Positions 1 to 8,218 of a stretch of 64,000 bases of DNA are shown piece by piece. A program made the position numbers and the translations under genes. Source of the stretch: Streptomyces rishiriensis (lineage in GTDB: Bacteria > Actinomycetota > Actinomycetes > Streptomycetales > Streptomycetaceae). Every line of letters begins with the position of its first letter. Position 1 is the first letter of the stretch. The DNA is taken from assembly GCF_003112535.1 (NCBI RefSeq), contig NZ_BEWA01000024.1:62001-126000 (forward strand). Direction: 5' to 3'. Below the pieces are notes generated by a model. The model was not told the DNA's origin, searched no databases, and was given only the letters and a program-made list of their open reading frames with translations.

Positions 1-1556
1 GGCTTGTCCTGGTTGTCGACCTCGGCCGAGCCCGTCTTGGCGCCGTAGTCGGGACCCAGACCGGACATCGCCTCGGCGGCGGTGCCGGCCGCGGCCGTGT
101 AGTTCATCAGCTCGCGCAGCTGCGACAGCGTCGACGACGACATCGTGCGCGAGGCCGACGCCAGCTTGCGGCCGTCCACCGACGGGGCGACCAGGTACGG
201 CTGGTGGAAGGAGCCCGCCTTCACGGTGGCGGCGACCGACGCCATGTTCAGCGGGTTCATCCGCACCCCGCCCTGCCCGATGAGCGAGGCCGCCATCTGC
301 GCCTTCGACTGCACCGGCACCGACCCGTCGAAGGACGGGACGCCGATGGCCCAGTTGTTCATCGACAGACCGAACACCTGCTGGGCCTGCCTGGTCAGGC
401 TGTCGTCGCCCAACTCGGGCGCCTGGCTGATGAAGGCGGTGTTGCAGGAGCGCGCGAAGCTCGCCTTGAACGAGCCGCCCTTGATCTCGAAGTCGTCGTC
501 GTTGTGGAACTTCCAGCCGCCGTAGGTGAACGTCTTCGGGCAGGGGTGGGTCTTGTCCGCCGACGCCAGCCCTTTGTCGAGGAGCAGCGAGGACGTGATG
601 ACCTTCATCGTGGAGCCGGGCGCGAGCGAGCCGTTGAACGCGGTGTTGAAGCCGGGGCTCGCGTTGGCCACCGCGAGGATCTCGCCCGTGGAGGGCCGCA
701 TCACCACCACCGACGAGCGTGCCGTCTTCGCCACCTGCCGTTCGGCGGCGGCCTGCAGGGCCGGGCTGAGGGTCGTCTTCACGGTGCCCGGGGTGCCCTT
801 GCTGAGCTCCAGCAGCGTCTTGTCGGAGGCCTTCTTCGCCCTCGACGCCTTTCCGCGGACCACCTGGAGCTCCACGCCCGCCTTGCCGCCCGCCTTCTTG
901 CCGTACTTCTCCCGCAGCCCGTCCAGCACCGTGCCCAGCGAGGGGTACTTCGCGGCCGTCAGCTCGCCGCCGTCGCGGTCGACCGCCTTGACCGGCGGGG
1001 TGCCGGCCTCGCCGGTGACGAGCGTGTCGCCGTCCTGCAGGTCGGGGTGGACGACGGACGCGTGCCAGTCGACCTGCGCCTTGCCGTTCTTCGGGTTGCG
1101 CACCACGGTGAGCGCGCTGTCGTACGCCAGCGGCTTGCCGACGTTCTTGTACTTCACCGTGGCCTTGACGGAGAACGGGATCTTCACGCCGGCGGCCGTG
1201 CCCGGGGTGACGGTGACGTCCGTGATGTGGGCGTCCTTGGTGTAGGCGGTGAGGAGGGCGGTGGCGGCCGCGGAGTCGTCCGTGACGGCGGCCGCCCGGG
1301 CCGCCTCGCCCTTCTGCCAGGCCGTCAGGAACCGGGTGGCCAGGGCCTTCGCCTCGGTCGCCGACGGAGCGTCGGCCCGGACCCTGGGCACCTGCCTGCC
1401 ATTGGCGGACGCGGCCGAACCGTCGTCGGCCGCCGCTCCGCCGTACAGCGCGTAGACGCCGAGCCCGGCTCCGCCGACCACGACGGCGATCATGCCGCCG
1501 ACCACGGCGGGACGCCGCTTGCTGCTTCGTTCTTCGACGCGCCTTCTCTTGCCCAC
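1..1556 (-). CDS. Penicillin-binding protein, transpeptidase, C-terminus cut by window edge
   Basis: Membrane-anchored class B-type D,D-transpeptidase that would cross-link peptidoglycan outside the membrane. The GTG at 1554-1556 is preferred over the ATG at 1491-1493 because GGAGGAT lies 6-7 bases upstream and it adds a basic cytoplasmic stretch (KRRRVEERSSKRR) before the single membrane segment. A MecA_N/NTF2-like domain follows at about residues 55-150. The catalytic motifs are complete: STMK with Ser315, SCN at Ser370 and KTGSAE at Lys507. About 10-20 residues are missing beyond base 1. It lies 179 bases downstream of a same-strand paralogue with the same motifs and is probably a duplication of it; matches the SCO3156/SCO3157 pair from memory. 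The exact role (septation, sporulation or beta-lactam tolerance) cannot be read from sequence. Confidence 0.93.
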   Translation of the reverse strand, partial: MGKRRRVEERSSKRRPAVVGGMIAVVVGGAGLGVYALYGGAAADDGSAASANGRQVPRVRADAPSATEAKALATRFLTAWQKGEAARAAAVTDDSAAATALLTAYTKDAHITDVTVTPGTAAGVKIPFSVKATVKYKNVGKPLAYDSALTVVRNPKNGKAQVDWHASVVHPDLQDGDTLVTGEAGTPPVKAVDRDGGELTAAKYPSLGTVLDGLREKYGKKAGGKAGVELQVVRGKASRAKKASDKTLLELSKGTPGTVKTTLSPALQAAAERQVAKTARSSVVVMRPSTGEILAVANASPGFNTAFNGSLAPGSTMKVITSSLLLDKGLASADKTHPCPKTFTYGGWKFHNDDDFEIKGGSFKASFARSCNTAFISQAPELGDDSLTRQAQQVFGLSMNNWAIGVPSFDGSVPVQSKAQMAASLIGQGGVRMNPLNMASVAATVKAGSFHQPYLVAPSVDGRKLASASRTMSSSTLSQLRELMNYTAAAGTAAEAMSGLGPDYGAKTGSAEVDNQDK

Positions 1557-1663
1557 TGCCAGATCCTCCGGATCCCCAGGGGCTCTCCCCCCAGCCCCGC
1601 TGCCCTCGTTGCCCTCACTGACCCCAACGACGGCTACCACCCTAGAGTCCCCTTGCCGACGGC

Positions 1664-1681
1664 GACGTCACGTGTGACGTC
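1664..1681. promoter_or_regulatory. 18-bp inverted repeat upstream of the downstream PBP gene
   Basis: The arms gacgtcac and gtgacgtc are perfect 8-base inverted repeats around a 2-base centre. The site lies 108 bases upstream of the GTG of the downstream PBP gene, inside the gap between the two paralogues. This suggests that the downstream copy has its own regulated promoter; the binding protein is unknown. Confidence 0.4.
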
Positions 1682-1735
1682 AGCCACCCCGCGAACCCCG
1701 CTCGCCGCCCCTCGCGCACCCCCGCGCGGGGGCGC

Positions 1736-3364
1736 TCAGCCCGCCCGCAGCACCTCCGCCACGAGCGGACCGGACGCGTCGACGCCGTGACCGCCGTCCT
1801 GGGTCATCGCGGCCGCGGCGACGTCGTCGCGGTAGCCGGTGAACCAGCTGTCGGACCTGGTCCGCCCGTCCACCTCGGCGGAGCCGGTCTTCGCGCCGAT
1901 CCGGCCGCTGAGCCCGGCCATCACGTCGGCCGCGGTGCCGCTGGTCGCGGTGCGGTTCATCATTGAACGCAACTGCTGCACGGTGCTCGGCGACAGCCCA
2001 CGCGCCCGCGCCGGTTCGCGGCCGTCGAGGCTGAGCGGGACGATCACCGGCTGGCGGAACGTGCCCGTCATCGCGGTCGCCGTCACCGACGCCATGTTCA
2101 GCGGGTTCATCTGCACCTGGCCCTGGCCGATGAGGCCGGCCGCGGTGTCCGGGCCCGCGGAGACCGGGACGGAGCCGTCGAAGGAGGGGATGCCGGTCTT
2201 CCAGTCGAGGCCGATCCCGAACCGGTCCCGGGCCTCGGCGTTCAGCCAGCCGTCCTCGACGTCGTCCGCGAACTTCACGAACGCCGTGTTGCAGGAACGG
2301 GCGAAGCTCTCGGAGAGCGTGGCGTTCTCGTTCGGCTTCATCCCTGTGAGGTTGTGGAAGGTCTGGCTGTCCGAGACGGCCGAGTCCGGACAGGGCGCGG
2401 GCCGGTTCGCGCTGGTGAGCCCCTTGTCGATGAGGGTGGCCGCGCTGACGATCTTCATGGTGGAGCCGGGCGCGACCTCGCCCAGGAAGGCGGCGTTCCA
2501 GCCGTCGGTGCGGTTGTTGGCGACCGCCAGCACCTCGCCGGTGCTGGGCTTGACCGCCACCGTCGACGACTGGGGGTACTTCTGCACCGCCTTCTCGGCG
2601 GCCGCCTGCACCGCCGCGCTGAGTGTGGTGCGGAGCCTGCCGGGCCTGCCCTCGGCGAGGGTCAGCAGCGAGGTGTCGGCGGAGCCCTCGGCGGCATGTC
2701 GGATCATCAGCTCGACGCCGGGCGTGCCGCCCGCCTTGTCGCCGTACTTGGTGCGCAGCTGGTCCAGGATCGGCCCCAGGGAGGGGTACTTTTCCTTGTT
2801 CAGCACCTTGCCGTCACGGTCGACGGCCTCGATCGACGGCGTCGACGACGCGCCCGTGACCAGCGTGTCGTCCATGTTCTTCAGCTGCGGGTGGACGACC
2901 GACGGCTGCCAGTCCACTAACGCCTTGCCGGTGGTGACGCCCCGCACGACCCTGAGGCGGCTCGCGTAGGAGAGCGGCTTGGACTTCCCCTCGTACGACA
3001 CCGTCGCCTCGACCTTGTAGGGCACGACGGCGCCCGATGCCGTGCCCGGCGTGATCTTCAGGCCGGTGATGTGCGCGGCGCCGTAGGAGGCGAGCAGCGG
3101 CTCGGCCCTGGCCGCGTTGTTGGTGAGATCGGCGGCCGCGGCGGCCTGCCCCTTCGTCCAGGCGGCGAAGAAGGCGGCGCTGGTGTCCTTCACCTCGGAC
3201 CCGCTCGGCGGCCCGCTCTTCACGGCCGCCGGTTCGGCGCCCCCCGACCCGGCGCCCCCGCCCCCGTCCAGCGCGTTCACGATGTTGAAGGCCCCGTACC
3301 CGGCCCCGCCCACCATCACGGCGAAGACCGAGCCGATCACGGCTGCCTTGGCCCCCTTGTGCAT
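1736..3364 (-). CDS. Penicillin-binding protein, transpeptidase (542 aa)
   Basis: Complete class B-type penicillin-binding protein. A short cytoplasmic tail (MHKGAK) leads into one membrane segment at about residues 8-30, followed by a Gly-rich linker, an NTF2-like MecA_N domain at about 50-150, a dimerisation/linker region and the transpeptidase domain. The catalytic motifs are STMK (Ser301), SCN (Ser357) and KTGSAE (Lys492). The enzyme should act on nascent peptidoglycan outside the membrane. It is the upstream member of a tandem pair, and a perfect 20-bp palindrome lies 40 bases upstream of its start. The sequence gives no clue whether it works in tip growth, sporulation septa or stress. 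Confidence 0.94.
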   Translation of the reverse strand: MHKGAKAAVIGSVFAVMVGGAGYGAFNIVNALDGGGGAGSGGAEPAAVKSGPPSGSEVKDTSAAFFAAWTKGQAAAAADLTNNAARAEPLLASYGAAHITGLKITPGTASGAVVPYKVEATVSYEGKSKPLSYASRLRVVRGVTTGKALVDWQPSVVHPQLKNMDDTLVTGASSTPSIEAVDRDGKVLNKEKYPSLGPILDQLRTKYGDKAGGTPGVELMIRHAAEGSADTSLLTLAEGRPGRLRTTLSAAVQAAAEKAVQKYPQSSTVAVKPSTGEVLAVANNRTDGWNAAFLGEVAPGSTMKIVSAATLIDKGLTSANRPAPCPDSAVSDSQTFHNLTGMKPNENATLSESFARSCNTAFVKFADDVEDGWLNAEARDRFGIGLDWKTGIPSFDGSVPVSAGPDTAAGLIGQGQVQMNPLNMASVTATAMTGTFRQPVIVPLSLDGREPARARGLSPSTVQQLRSMMNRTATSGTAADVMAGLSGRIGAKTGSAEVDGRTRSDSWFTGYRDDVAAAAMTQDGGHGVDASGPLVAEVLRAG

Positions 3365-3403
3365 CTGTGAACCCCTCCCCGTTGCGGCTTCCCCGGCCCG
3401 CGT

Positions 3404-3423
3404 TTTCTGAACGCGTTCAGAAA
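3404..3423. promoter_or_regulatory. Perfect 20-bp palindrome, candidate operator of the PBP gene
   Basis: The sequence tttctgaacgcgttcagaaa reads identically on both strands. It lies 39-59 bases upstream of the PBP start codon, where an operator overlapping a promoter is expected. Size and symmetry fit a TetR- or LacI-type dimer. The GAAC/GTTC half-sites are 2 bases apart, not the 4 of an actinobacterial SOS box. Confidence 0.55.
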
Positions 3424-3568
3424 GCTCTTCTCCGGCTCACAGTAAGCGGTAACGGCGGCGGACGGGGCATCAGTTTCCGCAATCGTTAGCCCCATGTATC
3501 CGGCCACGTACATGAACTCCGGCCGCCGATGCGACTGCGCACGTCGGCGCCGTACCCGGGAACGACGA

Positions 3569-3604
3569 CGGCCACGACGCCCGCCCGACTGCTCGTCGTG
3601 GCCG
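3569..3604 (-). terminator. Hairpin downstream of pmt
   Basis: The arms cggccacgacg and cgtcgtggccg pair perfectly over 11 bp around a 14-base loop. The hairpin lies 84 bases past the pmt stop codon and would separate pmt from the downstream penicillin-binding genes. No T-run follows, as is usual in Streptomyces. Confidence 0.5.
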
Positions 3605-3687
3605 CCGTGGCCGTCTGGCCGTCATGACCCTCGTGGGGACTCGTGGCCGCCGTGGGGACTCGTGGCCGTCGCCGCCCGGTCGCCCGG

Positions 3688-5436
3688 CTAGACCCAGGTG
3701 TCCAGCCACATCCGGGAGCGCCAACTGTCGATGGGGATCGCCTGGCCCGTGTACAGCGGCCAGAAGTAGATGAAGTTCCAGGCGATGAGCAGGACGAGGA
3801 CGCCTGCGCCCGTTGCTCCCGCCACCCGGCGGGTGTCGTTCGCGCCCGGTGGGCCGACGAGCGCGCCGATCATCATCGCCACCGCCAGACAGAGGAAGGG
3901 CAGGAAGACGACCGCGTAGAAGAGGAAGATCGTGCGTTCCTGGTACAGGAACCAGGGCAGATAGCCGGCCGCGATGCCGCAGGCGATCGCGCCCGCCCTC
4001 CAGTCCCGGCGGAACAGCCAGCGCCACAGCACGAAGAGGACGGCGAAGCAGGCCGCCCACCACAGCAGCGGCGTGCCGATCGCGAGGACCTCGCGGGCGC
4101 ACTTCTCGGTCGCGTCGGCCGGGCAGCCGTCCTTGCCGGGCGCGGGCGACTCGTAGAAGTAGGACACGGGACGGCCCAGGACGAGCCAGCTCCACGGGTT
4201 CGACTGGTACCGGTGCGGCGAGGTGAGGTGCGTGTGGAACTCGTACACCTCGTGCTCGTAGTGCCACAGGCTGCGCAGCCAGTCCGGCAGCCACGTCCAG
4301 TGGCCGCCCTTGCCGTCGGTGGCCGCCCAGTTGCGGTAGTAGCCGCCCTTGCCGTCGGCGGCCGAGCGGATCCAGCCCGTCCAGGACACCAGGTAGGTGA
4401 CCAGCGCGACCGGGACCGTGGCCAGGAAGGCGAGACCCGTGTCGCGCCTGAGCACCGTCCGGTACGGGTGACGGGCGCCGGCCACCCGGCGCGAACCGAC
4501 GTCCCACAGAACGGACATCAGGCAGAACGCGACCATGATGTAGAGGCCGTTCCACTTGGTGCCGATGGCCAGCCCCAGGAACAGGCCCGCACCCCAGCGC
4601 CAGGGACGCAGGCCCAGACGGGCGCCCTCCGCGACCGCCGCGTTCGGGCGGTACCTGCCGTCTGCGTCCGGCGGCAGCGCGGCGGCGAGCCGCGCACGGG
4701 CCCGGTCGCGGTCGGCGACCAGACAGCCGAACGCGGCCAGGACGAAGAACATCAGCACCCCGTCGAGCAGCGCGGTGCGGCTCATCACGAAGTGCAGCCC
4801 GTCCACGGCCATCAGGGCGCCCGCGAGGCAGCCCAGGAACGTGGAGCGGAAGAGGCGGCGGCCGATCCGGCACAGCAGGAGGACCGAGAGGGTCCCCAGC
4901 AGGGCGGTCATGAACCGCCAGCCGAACGGATCGAACCCGAACAGCAGCTCGCCCAGTCCGATCACGTACTTGCCGACCGGCGGATGCACCACGTACGCCG
5001 CGTCCGCCGGAACGCTGACGTGACCGCCCGAGGACAGGATCAGATTGTTGGCGTTCTTGTCCCAGTTGACCTCGAACCCGCGGTGGACGAGCGCCCACGC
5101 GTCCTTGGCGTAGTACGTCTCGTCGAATATCACCGCCTTGGGGCTGCCCAGGTTCCAGAACCGCAGCACCCCCGCCATCAGCGTGACCAGCAGCGGTCCC
5201 CCCCACGGCGACCAGCGCGCGATCCGGTCCGCCCACGCTTGCGGGACGCCGAGCGCCTGCCACAACCGCGGGCTGGGCTGCGCGTACGGCGGCGACAGCC
5301 GCTCGCGGACGTCGGCGGACGGCTCCGCCGTGTATCCGAAGCGGCGCAGCCGCTGCTGCCACGACGGCCGCCGGTCGTGCGGCGTCCGGCCCGGCCGGTA
5401 GTCCGTTGAGTCCATGGAGGACGCGGTACTGGTCAC
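3688..5436 (-). CDS. pmt: Protein O-mannosyltransferase (Pmt)
   Basis: GT39-family polytopic membrane glycosyltransferase that transfers mannose from polyprenyl-phosphate-mannose to Ser/Thr of secreted proteins and lipoproteins. At 582 residues it has the usual actinobacterial length. After a roughly 80-residue cytoplasmic N-terminus come about ten membrane segments. The first outer loop carries the family motif FDETYYAKDAW with the catalytic Asp-Glu pair, and VVHPPVGKY follows. C-terminal segments end in a WRSRMWLDTWV tail. In S. coelicolor this gene (SCO3154, from memory) is the Pmt needed for phage phiC31 infection together with the Ppm synthase. It is divergent from rsmI across 62 bases, the same neighbour arrangement as in mycobacteria (Rv1002c next to rsmI). 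Confidence 0.95.
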   Translation of the reverse strand: MTSTASSMDSTDYRPGRTPHDRRPSWQQRLRRFGYTAEPSADVRERLSPPYAQPSPRLWQALGVPQAWADRIARWSPWGGPLLVTLMAGVLRFWNLGSPKAVIFDETYYAKDAWALVHRGFEVNWDKNANNLILSSGGHVSVPADAAYVVHPPVGKYVIGLGELLFGFDPFGWRFMTALLGTLSVLLLCRIGRRLFRSTFLGCLAGALMAVDGLHFVMSRTALLDGVLMFFVLAAFGCLVADRDRARARLAAALPPDADGRYRPNAAVAEGARLGLRPWRWGAGLFLGLAIGTKWNGLYIMVAFCLMSVLWDVGSRRVAGARHPYRTVLRRDTGLAFLATVPVALVTYLVSWTGWIRSAADGKGGYYRNWAATDGKGGHWTWLPDWLRSLWHYEHEVYEFHTHLTSPHRYQSNPWSWLVLGRPVSYFYESPAPGKDGCPADATEKCAREVLAIGTPLLWWAACFAVLFVLWRWLFRRDWRAGAIACGIAAGYLPWFLYQERTIFLFYAVVFLPFLCLAVAMMIGALVGPPGANDTRRVAGATGAGVLVLLIAWNFIYFWPLYTGQAIPIDSWRSRMWLDTWV

Positions 5437-5498
5437 CGCGCCATCGTAGGGAACAGGTCTGTGTGAGTCCCGTGTCTCTCCCCTGCGAGGATGGAAAC

Positions 5499-6371
5499 GT
5501 GACAGCCACCCCCCGAACCGCCTCCGGACTCCTCGTGCTCGCCGGCACCCCCATCGGCGACGTCGCGGACGCCCCGCCCCGCCTCGCCGCCGAGCTGACG
5601 GGCGCCGACGTCATCGCCGCCGAGGACACCCGCCGGCTGCGCCGGCTGACCCAGGCGCTCGGCGTGACGACCAAGGGGCGGGTGGTGTCCTACTTCGAGG
5701 GCAACGAGTCCGCCCGCACGCCCGAGCTGGTCGAGGAGCTCGTGAACGGCGCACGGGTGCTGCTGGTCACCGACGCCGGGATGCCCTCCGTGTCCGACCC
5801 GGGCTACCGGCTGGTCGCCGCGGCCGTGGAGCGGGACGTCCGCGTCACCGCCGTCCCCGGCCCGTCCGCCGTGCTCACCGCGCTGGCGCTGTCCGGGCTG
5901 CCCGTCGACCGGTTCTGCTTCGAGGGGTTCCTGCCCAGGAAGGCGGGGGAGCGGCTGTCGCGGCTGCGGGAGGTGGCGCAGGAGCGGCGCACCCTCGTCT
6001 ACTTCGAGGCCCCCCACCGGCTCGACGACACCCTCGCCGCGATGGCCGAGGTGTTCGGCGCGGACCGGCGGGCCGCCGTCTGCCGTGAGCTGACCAAGAC
6101 GTACGAGGAGGTGCGGCGCGGGCCCCTCGGCGAGCTCGCGGAGTGGGCCGCGCAGGGGGTGCGCGGTGAGATCACCGTCGTCGTCACCGGCGCGCCCGAG
6201 CGCGGTCCCGAGGAGCTCGACGCGGCGGAGCTGGTGCGCCGGGTGCGGGTGCGCGAGGAGGCGGGCGAACGGCGCAAGGAGGCCATCGCGGCGGTGGCGG
6301 CGGAGACCGGACTGCCCAAGCGCGAGGTGTTCGACGCGGTGGTCGCGGCGAAGAACGCGGGGGAACTGTGA
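5499..6371 (+). CDS. rsmI: 16S rRNA (cytidine-1402-2'-O)-methyltransferase
   Basis: SAM-dependent tetrapyrrole-methylase-fold enzyme that 2'-O-methylates C1402 of 16S rRNA at the ribosomal P site. The GTG at 5499-5501, with GCGAGG eight bases upstream, gives 290 residues, close to the E. coli protein. Earlier in-frame TTG/GTG codons run into the divergent pmt promoter region. Visible family motifs include LVLAGTPIGD at the N-terminus, AAEDTRRLRRL, VTDAGMPSVSDPGYRLV and VPGPSAVLTALALSGLP for SAM binding. The C-terminus has the mixed charged/Ala tail typical of RsmI. It is followed by a 344-base gene-free leader, so it is probably monocistronic. Confidence 0.95.
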   Translation: MTATPRTASGLLVLAGTPIGDVADAPPRLAAELTGADVIAAEDTRRLRRLTQALGVTTKGRVVSYFEGNESARTPELVEELVNGARVLLVTDAGMPSVSDPGYRLVAAAVERDVRVTAVPGPSAVLTALALSGLPVDRFCFEGFLPRKAGERLSRLREVAQERRTLVYFEAPHRLDDTLAAMAEVFGADRRAAVCRELTKTYEEVRRGPLGELAEWAAQGVRGEITVVVTGAPERGPEELDAAELVRRVRVREEAGERRKEAIAAVAAETGLPKREVFDAVVAAKNAGEL

Positions 6372-6715
6372 GGGTTCCCGCGCGTTCGGGTGACGGCGGC
6401 GCCAGGGGTCTGTGACGGCTGTTGCCGAGGTGCTGTGAAGCCGCTCACACCCCCTCTGAGCAGGGCGCATGTCGTCTGAGCGTGCGCCCCATGCGGGAGC
6501 AAAGGGCGGTGGCCGAAAGCAAAGCCCAGCCCCCTCGCCGGGGCCGCTACGGCAAGGAAAGTCCAAATCGGCTCCAACAGTGCGCAGACCTGATGCCTTC
6601 GAGGCCGCCGAGGAGTCCACTGGTGACAGGGACGCACCCGTCCCTCGCTCCCAAGGGCGTTCCGGGGGGAACTCGCGCGCCGGGAGCGCTAGTCCAGCGG
6701 ACAGCAGGAGCTGGC
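6372..6715 (+). other. Gene-free, possibly structured leader upstream of the zinc-ribbon gene
   Basis: 344 bases with composition unlike nearby coding DNA. A-rich purine stretches (GGCCGAAAGCAAAGCCC, GGCAAGGAAAGTCCAAATC) alternate with GC-rich blocks. A hairpin with a perfect 7-bp stem lies at 6463-6489 (gggcgca/tgcgccc). An 84-codon open frame (6469-6723) crosses it but lacks GC-biased third positions, so I treat it as non-coding. It could be a long 5' leader, a riboswitch or a small RNA gene; I could not match it to a known class. Confidence 0.4.
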
Positions 6716-7156
6716 ATGAGTGAGATCACAGGGCAGACCGGCCTCCGCGACGGTGCGAGCGCCGTCGTCAACGAGTCGTACTCCTTCGCCTGCATGCGCT
6801 GCGGGCACGGCTGGGAGCAGTCGTACGAGATCGAGCACCACACCGACGGCGACGGGCACCAGTTCGTTCTCTACGTCGCCGAGGGCCGGGTCGTGCCGTC
6901 GCCGCTGAGCCGCCCCGCCTGCCTGAACTGCGACGGTCACGTCGTGCGGATCATGCGGGCCGGACAGGTCTCGTCGGTGCTCGACGCCGCCCGCCCGCGC
7001 AAGGCCGTGCCCCCGGCCGGACCCGTGGAGGCCCCGGCGCCCGCGGCCGAGCAGCCCTCCGACGAGACCGGCGGGACCGGTGAGCGCACCGATCACACCG
7101 GCCACCACTGGCACCTCTCCGATCTGCTGCACCCCTTCCACCGCAAGGCGGGCTAG
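6716..7156 (+). CDS. Small zinc-ribbon-like hypothetical protein (146 aa)
   Basis: ATG start with AGGAG five bases upstream. The N-terminal half has two Cys pairs, CMRCGHGW at about residue 25 and CLNCDG at about 70, spaced like a zinc ribbon with a beta-rich stretch between (HQFVLYVAEGRVVPSPLSR). The C-terminal half is Pro/Ala-rich and probably disordered, ending in a His-rich tail (HTGHHWHLSDLLHPFHRKAG) that could bind metal. No membrane segment or signal peptide. It lies between rsmI and tatD, a position occupied by a conserved Streptomyces hypothetical gene. The function is unknown; metal binding is an inference from the Cys and His pattern. Confidence 0.85.
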   Translation: MSEITGQTGLRDGASAVVNESYSFACMRCGHGWEQSYEIEHHTDGDGHQFVLYVAEGRVVPSPLSRPACLNCDGHVVRIMRAGQVSSVLDAARPRKAVPPAGPVEAPAPAAEQPSDETGGTGERTDHTGHHWHLSDLLHPFHRKAG

Positions 7157-7212
7157 GCGGGCCGAGCCGCCAGGGGGGCCGGGGGGGCGCGCCCTTTCCG
7201 TAGGATCGGGGC

Positions 7213-8103
7213 ATGTCTTCGAACGCCGGCAGGAACGCCGACATCAGCGCCGCGCCGCCGCTTCCGGCCCCCCTCGGGGTGCCGGTCGCCGACTCCCACA
7301 CCCACCTCGACATGCAGTCGGGCACGGTCGAGGAGGCCCTCGCGAAGGCGGCGTCGGTCGGCGTGACGACGGTCGTCCAGGTCGGCTGCGACGTACGGGG
7401 CTCCCGGTGGGCGGCCGAGACGGCGGCGGCGCACGACAGCGTCCACGCGGCCGTCGCCCTGCACCCCAACGAGGCGCCGCGCATCGTGCACGGCGATCCC
7501 GACAACTGGTCCCGGCAGGGCGCCCGCAGGGCGGGCGGCGCGGCGGCGCTCGACGAGGCGCTCGCCGAGATCGACCGCCTGGCCGCGCTCCCGCACGTCA
7601 AGGGCGTCGGCGAGACGGGGCTGGACTACTTCCGCACCGGCCCCGAGGGCAAGGAAGCCCAGGAGTACTCCTTCCGCGCGCACGTCGAGATGGCCAAGCG
7701 GCACGGAAAGGCCCTGGTCATCCACGACCGTGACGCGCACGCCGACGTCCTGCGCGTGCTGAAGGAGGAGGGCGCTCCCGAGCGCACCGTCTTCCACTGC
7801 TACTCCGGCGACGCCGAGATGGCGGAGATCTGCGCCCGCGCCGGATACTTCATGTCCTTCGCCGGCAACGTCACCTTCAAGAACGCGCAGAACCTGCGGG
7901 ACGCCGCCGCCGTGGCCCCGCCGGAACTGCTCCTGGTGGAGACCGACGCCCCGTTCCTGACCCCCGCGCCCTACCGCGGACGGCCCAACGCCCCGTATCT
8001 CGTCCCGGTCACGGTGCGCGCCCTGGCCGCCGTGCGCGGCGTCGACGAGGACGCTCTGGCCACCGCACTCGCCGCCAACACGGCACGCGCGTTCGGCTAC
8101 TGA
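7213..8103 (+). CDS. tatD: TatD family metal-dependent hydrolase / DNase
   Basis: TIM-barrel amidohydrolase of 296 residues. Metal-binding motifs are present in order: DSHTHLD near residue 30, GETGLDYFR (Glu ligand) at about 135, FRAHVEMAKRHGKALVIHDRDAH at about 155-180, VFHCYSGD at about 195, and VETDAPFLTPAP at about 240. Family members are Mg-dependent 3'-5' DNases or act in D-aminoacyl-tRNA quality control. The ATG at 7213 follows GGATCGGGG. It starts the block tatD-rpf-rsmA-ispE, which has the same order in Mycobacterium tuberculosis (Rv1008-Rv1011). Confidence 0.93.
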   Translation: MSSNAGRNADISAAPPLPAPLGVPVADSHTHLDMQSGTVEEALAKAASVGVTTVVQVGCDVRGSRWAAETAAAHDSVHAAVALHPNEAPRIVHGDPDNWSRQGARRAGGAAALDEALAEIDRLAALPHVKGVGETGLDYFRTGPEGKEAQEYSFRAHVEMAKRHGKALVIHDRDAHADVLRVLKEEGAPERTVFHCYSGDAEMAEICARAGYFMSFAGNVTFKNAQNLRDAAAVAPPELLLVETDAPFLTPAPYRGRPNAPYLVPVTVRALAAVRGVDEDALATALAANTARAFGY

Positions 8104-8218
8104 CGGCGAGTGGACGGAGTCGAACAACTCTAGGTAGCCGCGCCACTTTGGAGAGTGACCGTCGCTCCGCTAGGTTCTGGGGGCCCGATCCGGAGCCCAC
8201 CCCCTGGAGCGTGTCGGC

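Larger units (their letters stand above)
3365..3687. other. Gene-free gap between pmt and the PBP pair
   Basis: 323 bases without a credible gene. From the pmt side it holds a repeated GTGGGGACTCGTGGCCG-like segment (about 3632-3670), an 11-bp stem terminator-like hairpin (3569-3604) and, next to the PBP start, the 20-bp palindrome at 3404-3423. Confidence 0.6.

Noticed and set aside
3404..3423. LexA/SOS box
   Set aside because: Streptomyces SOS boxes have GAAC and GTTC four bases apart; here the spacing is two.
6469..6723. 84-codon open frame before the zinc-ribbon gene
   Set aside because: Third positions are not GC-biased, no SD, and its ATG lies inside a hairpin; treated as leader.
8104..8218. 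ydaO (c-di-AMP) riboswitch before rpf
   Set aside because: Known for another rpf gene of Streptomyces, but this gap is too short and lacks the GAATCC elements.
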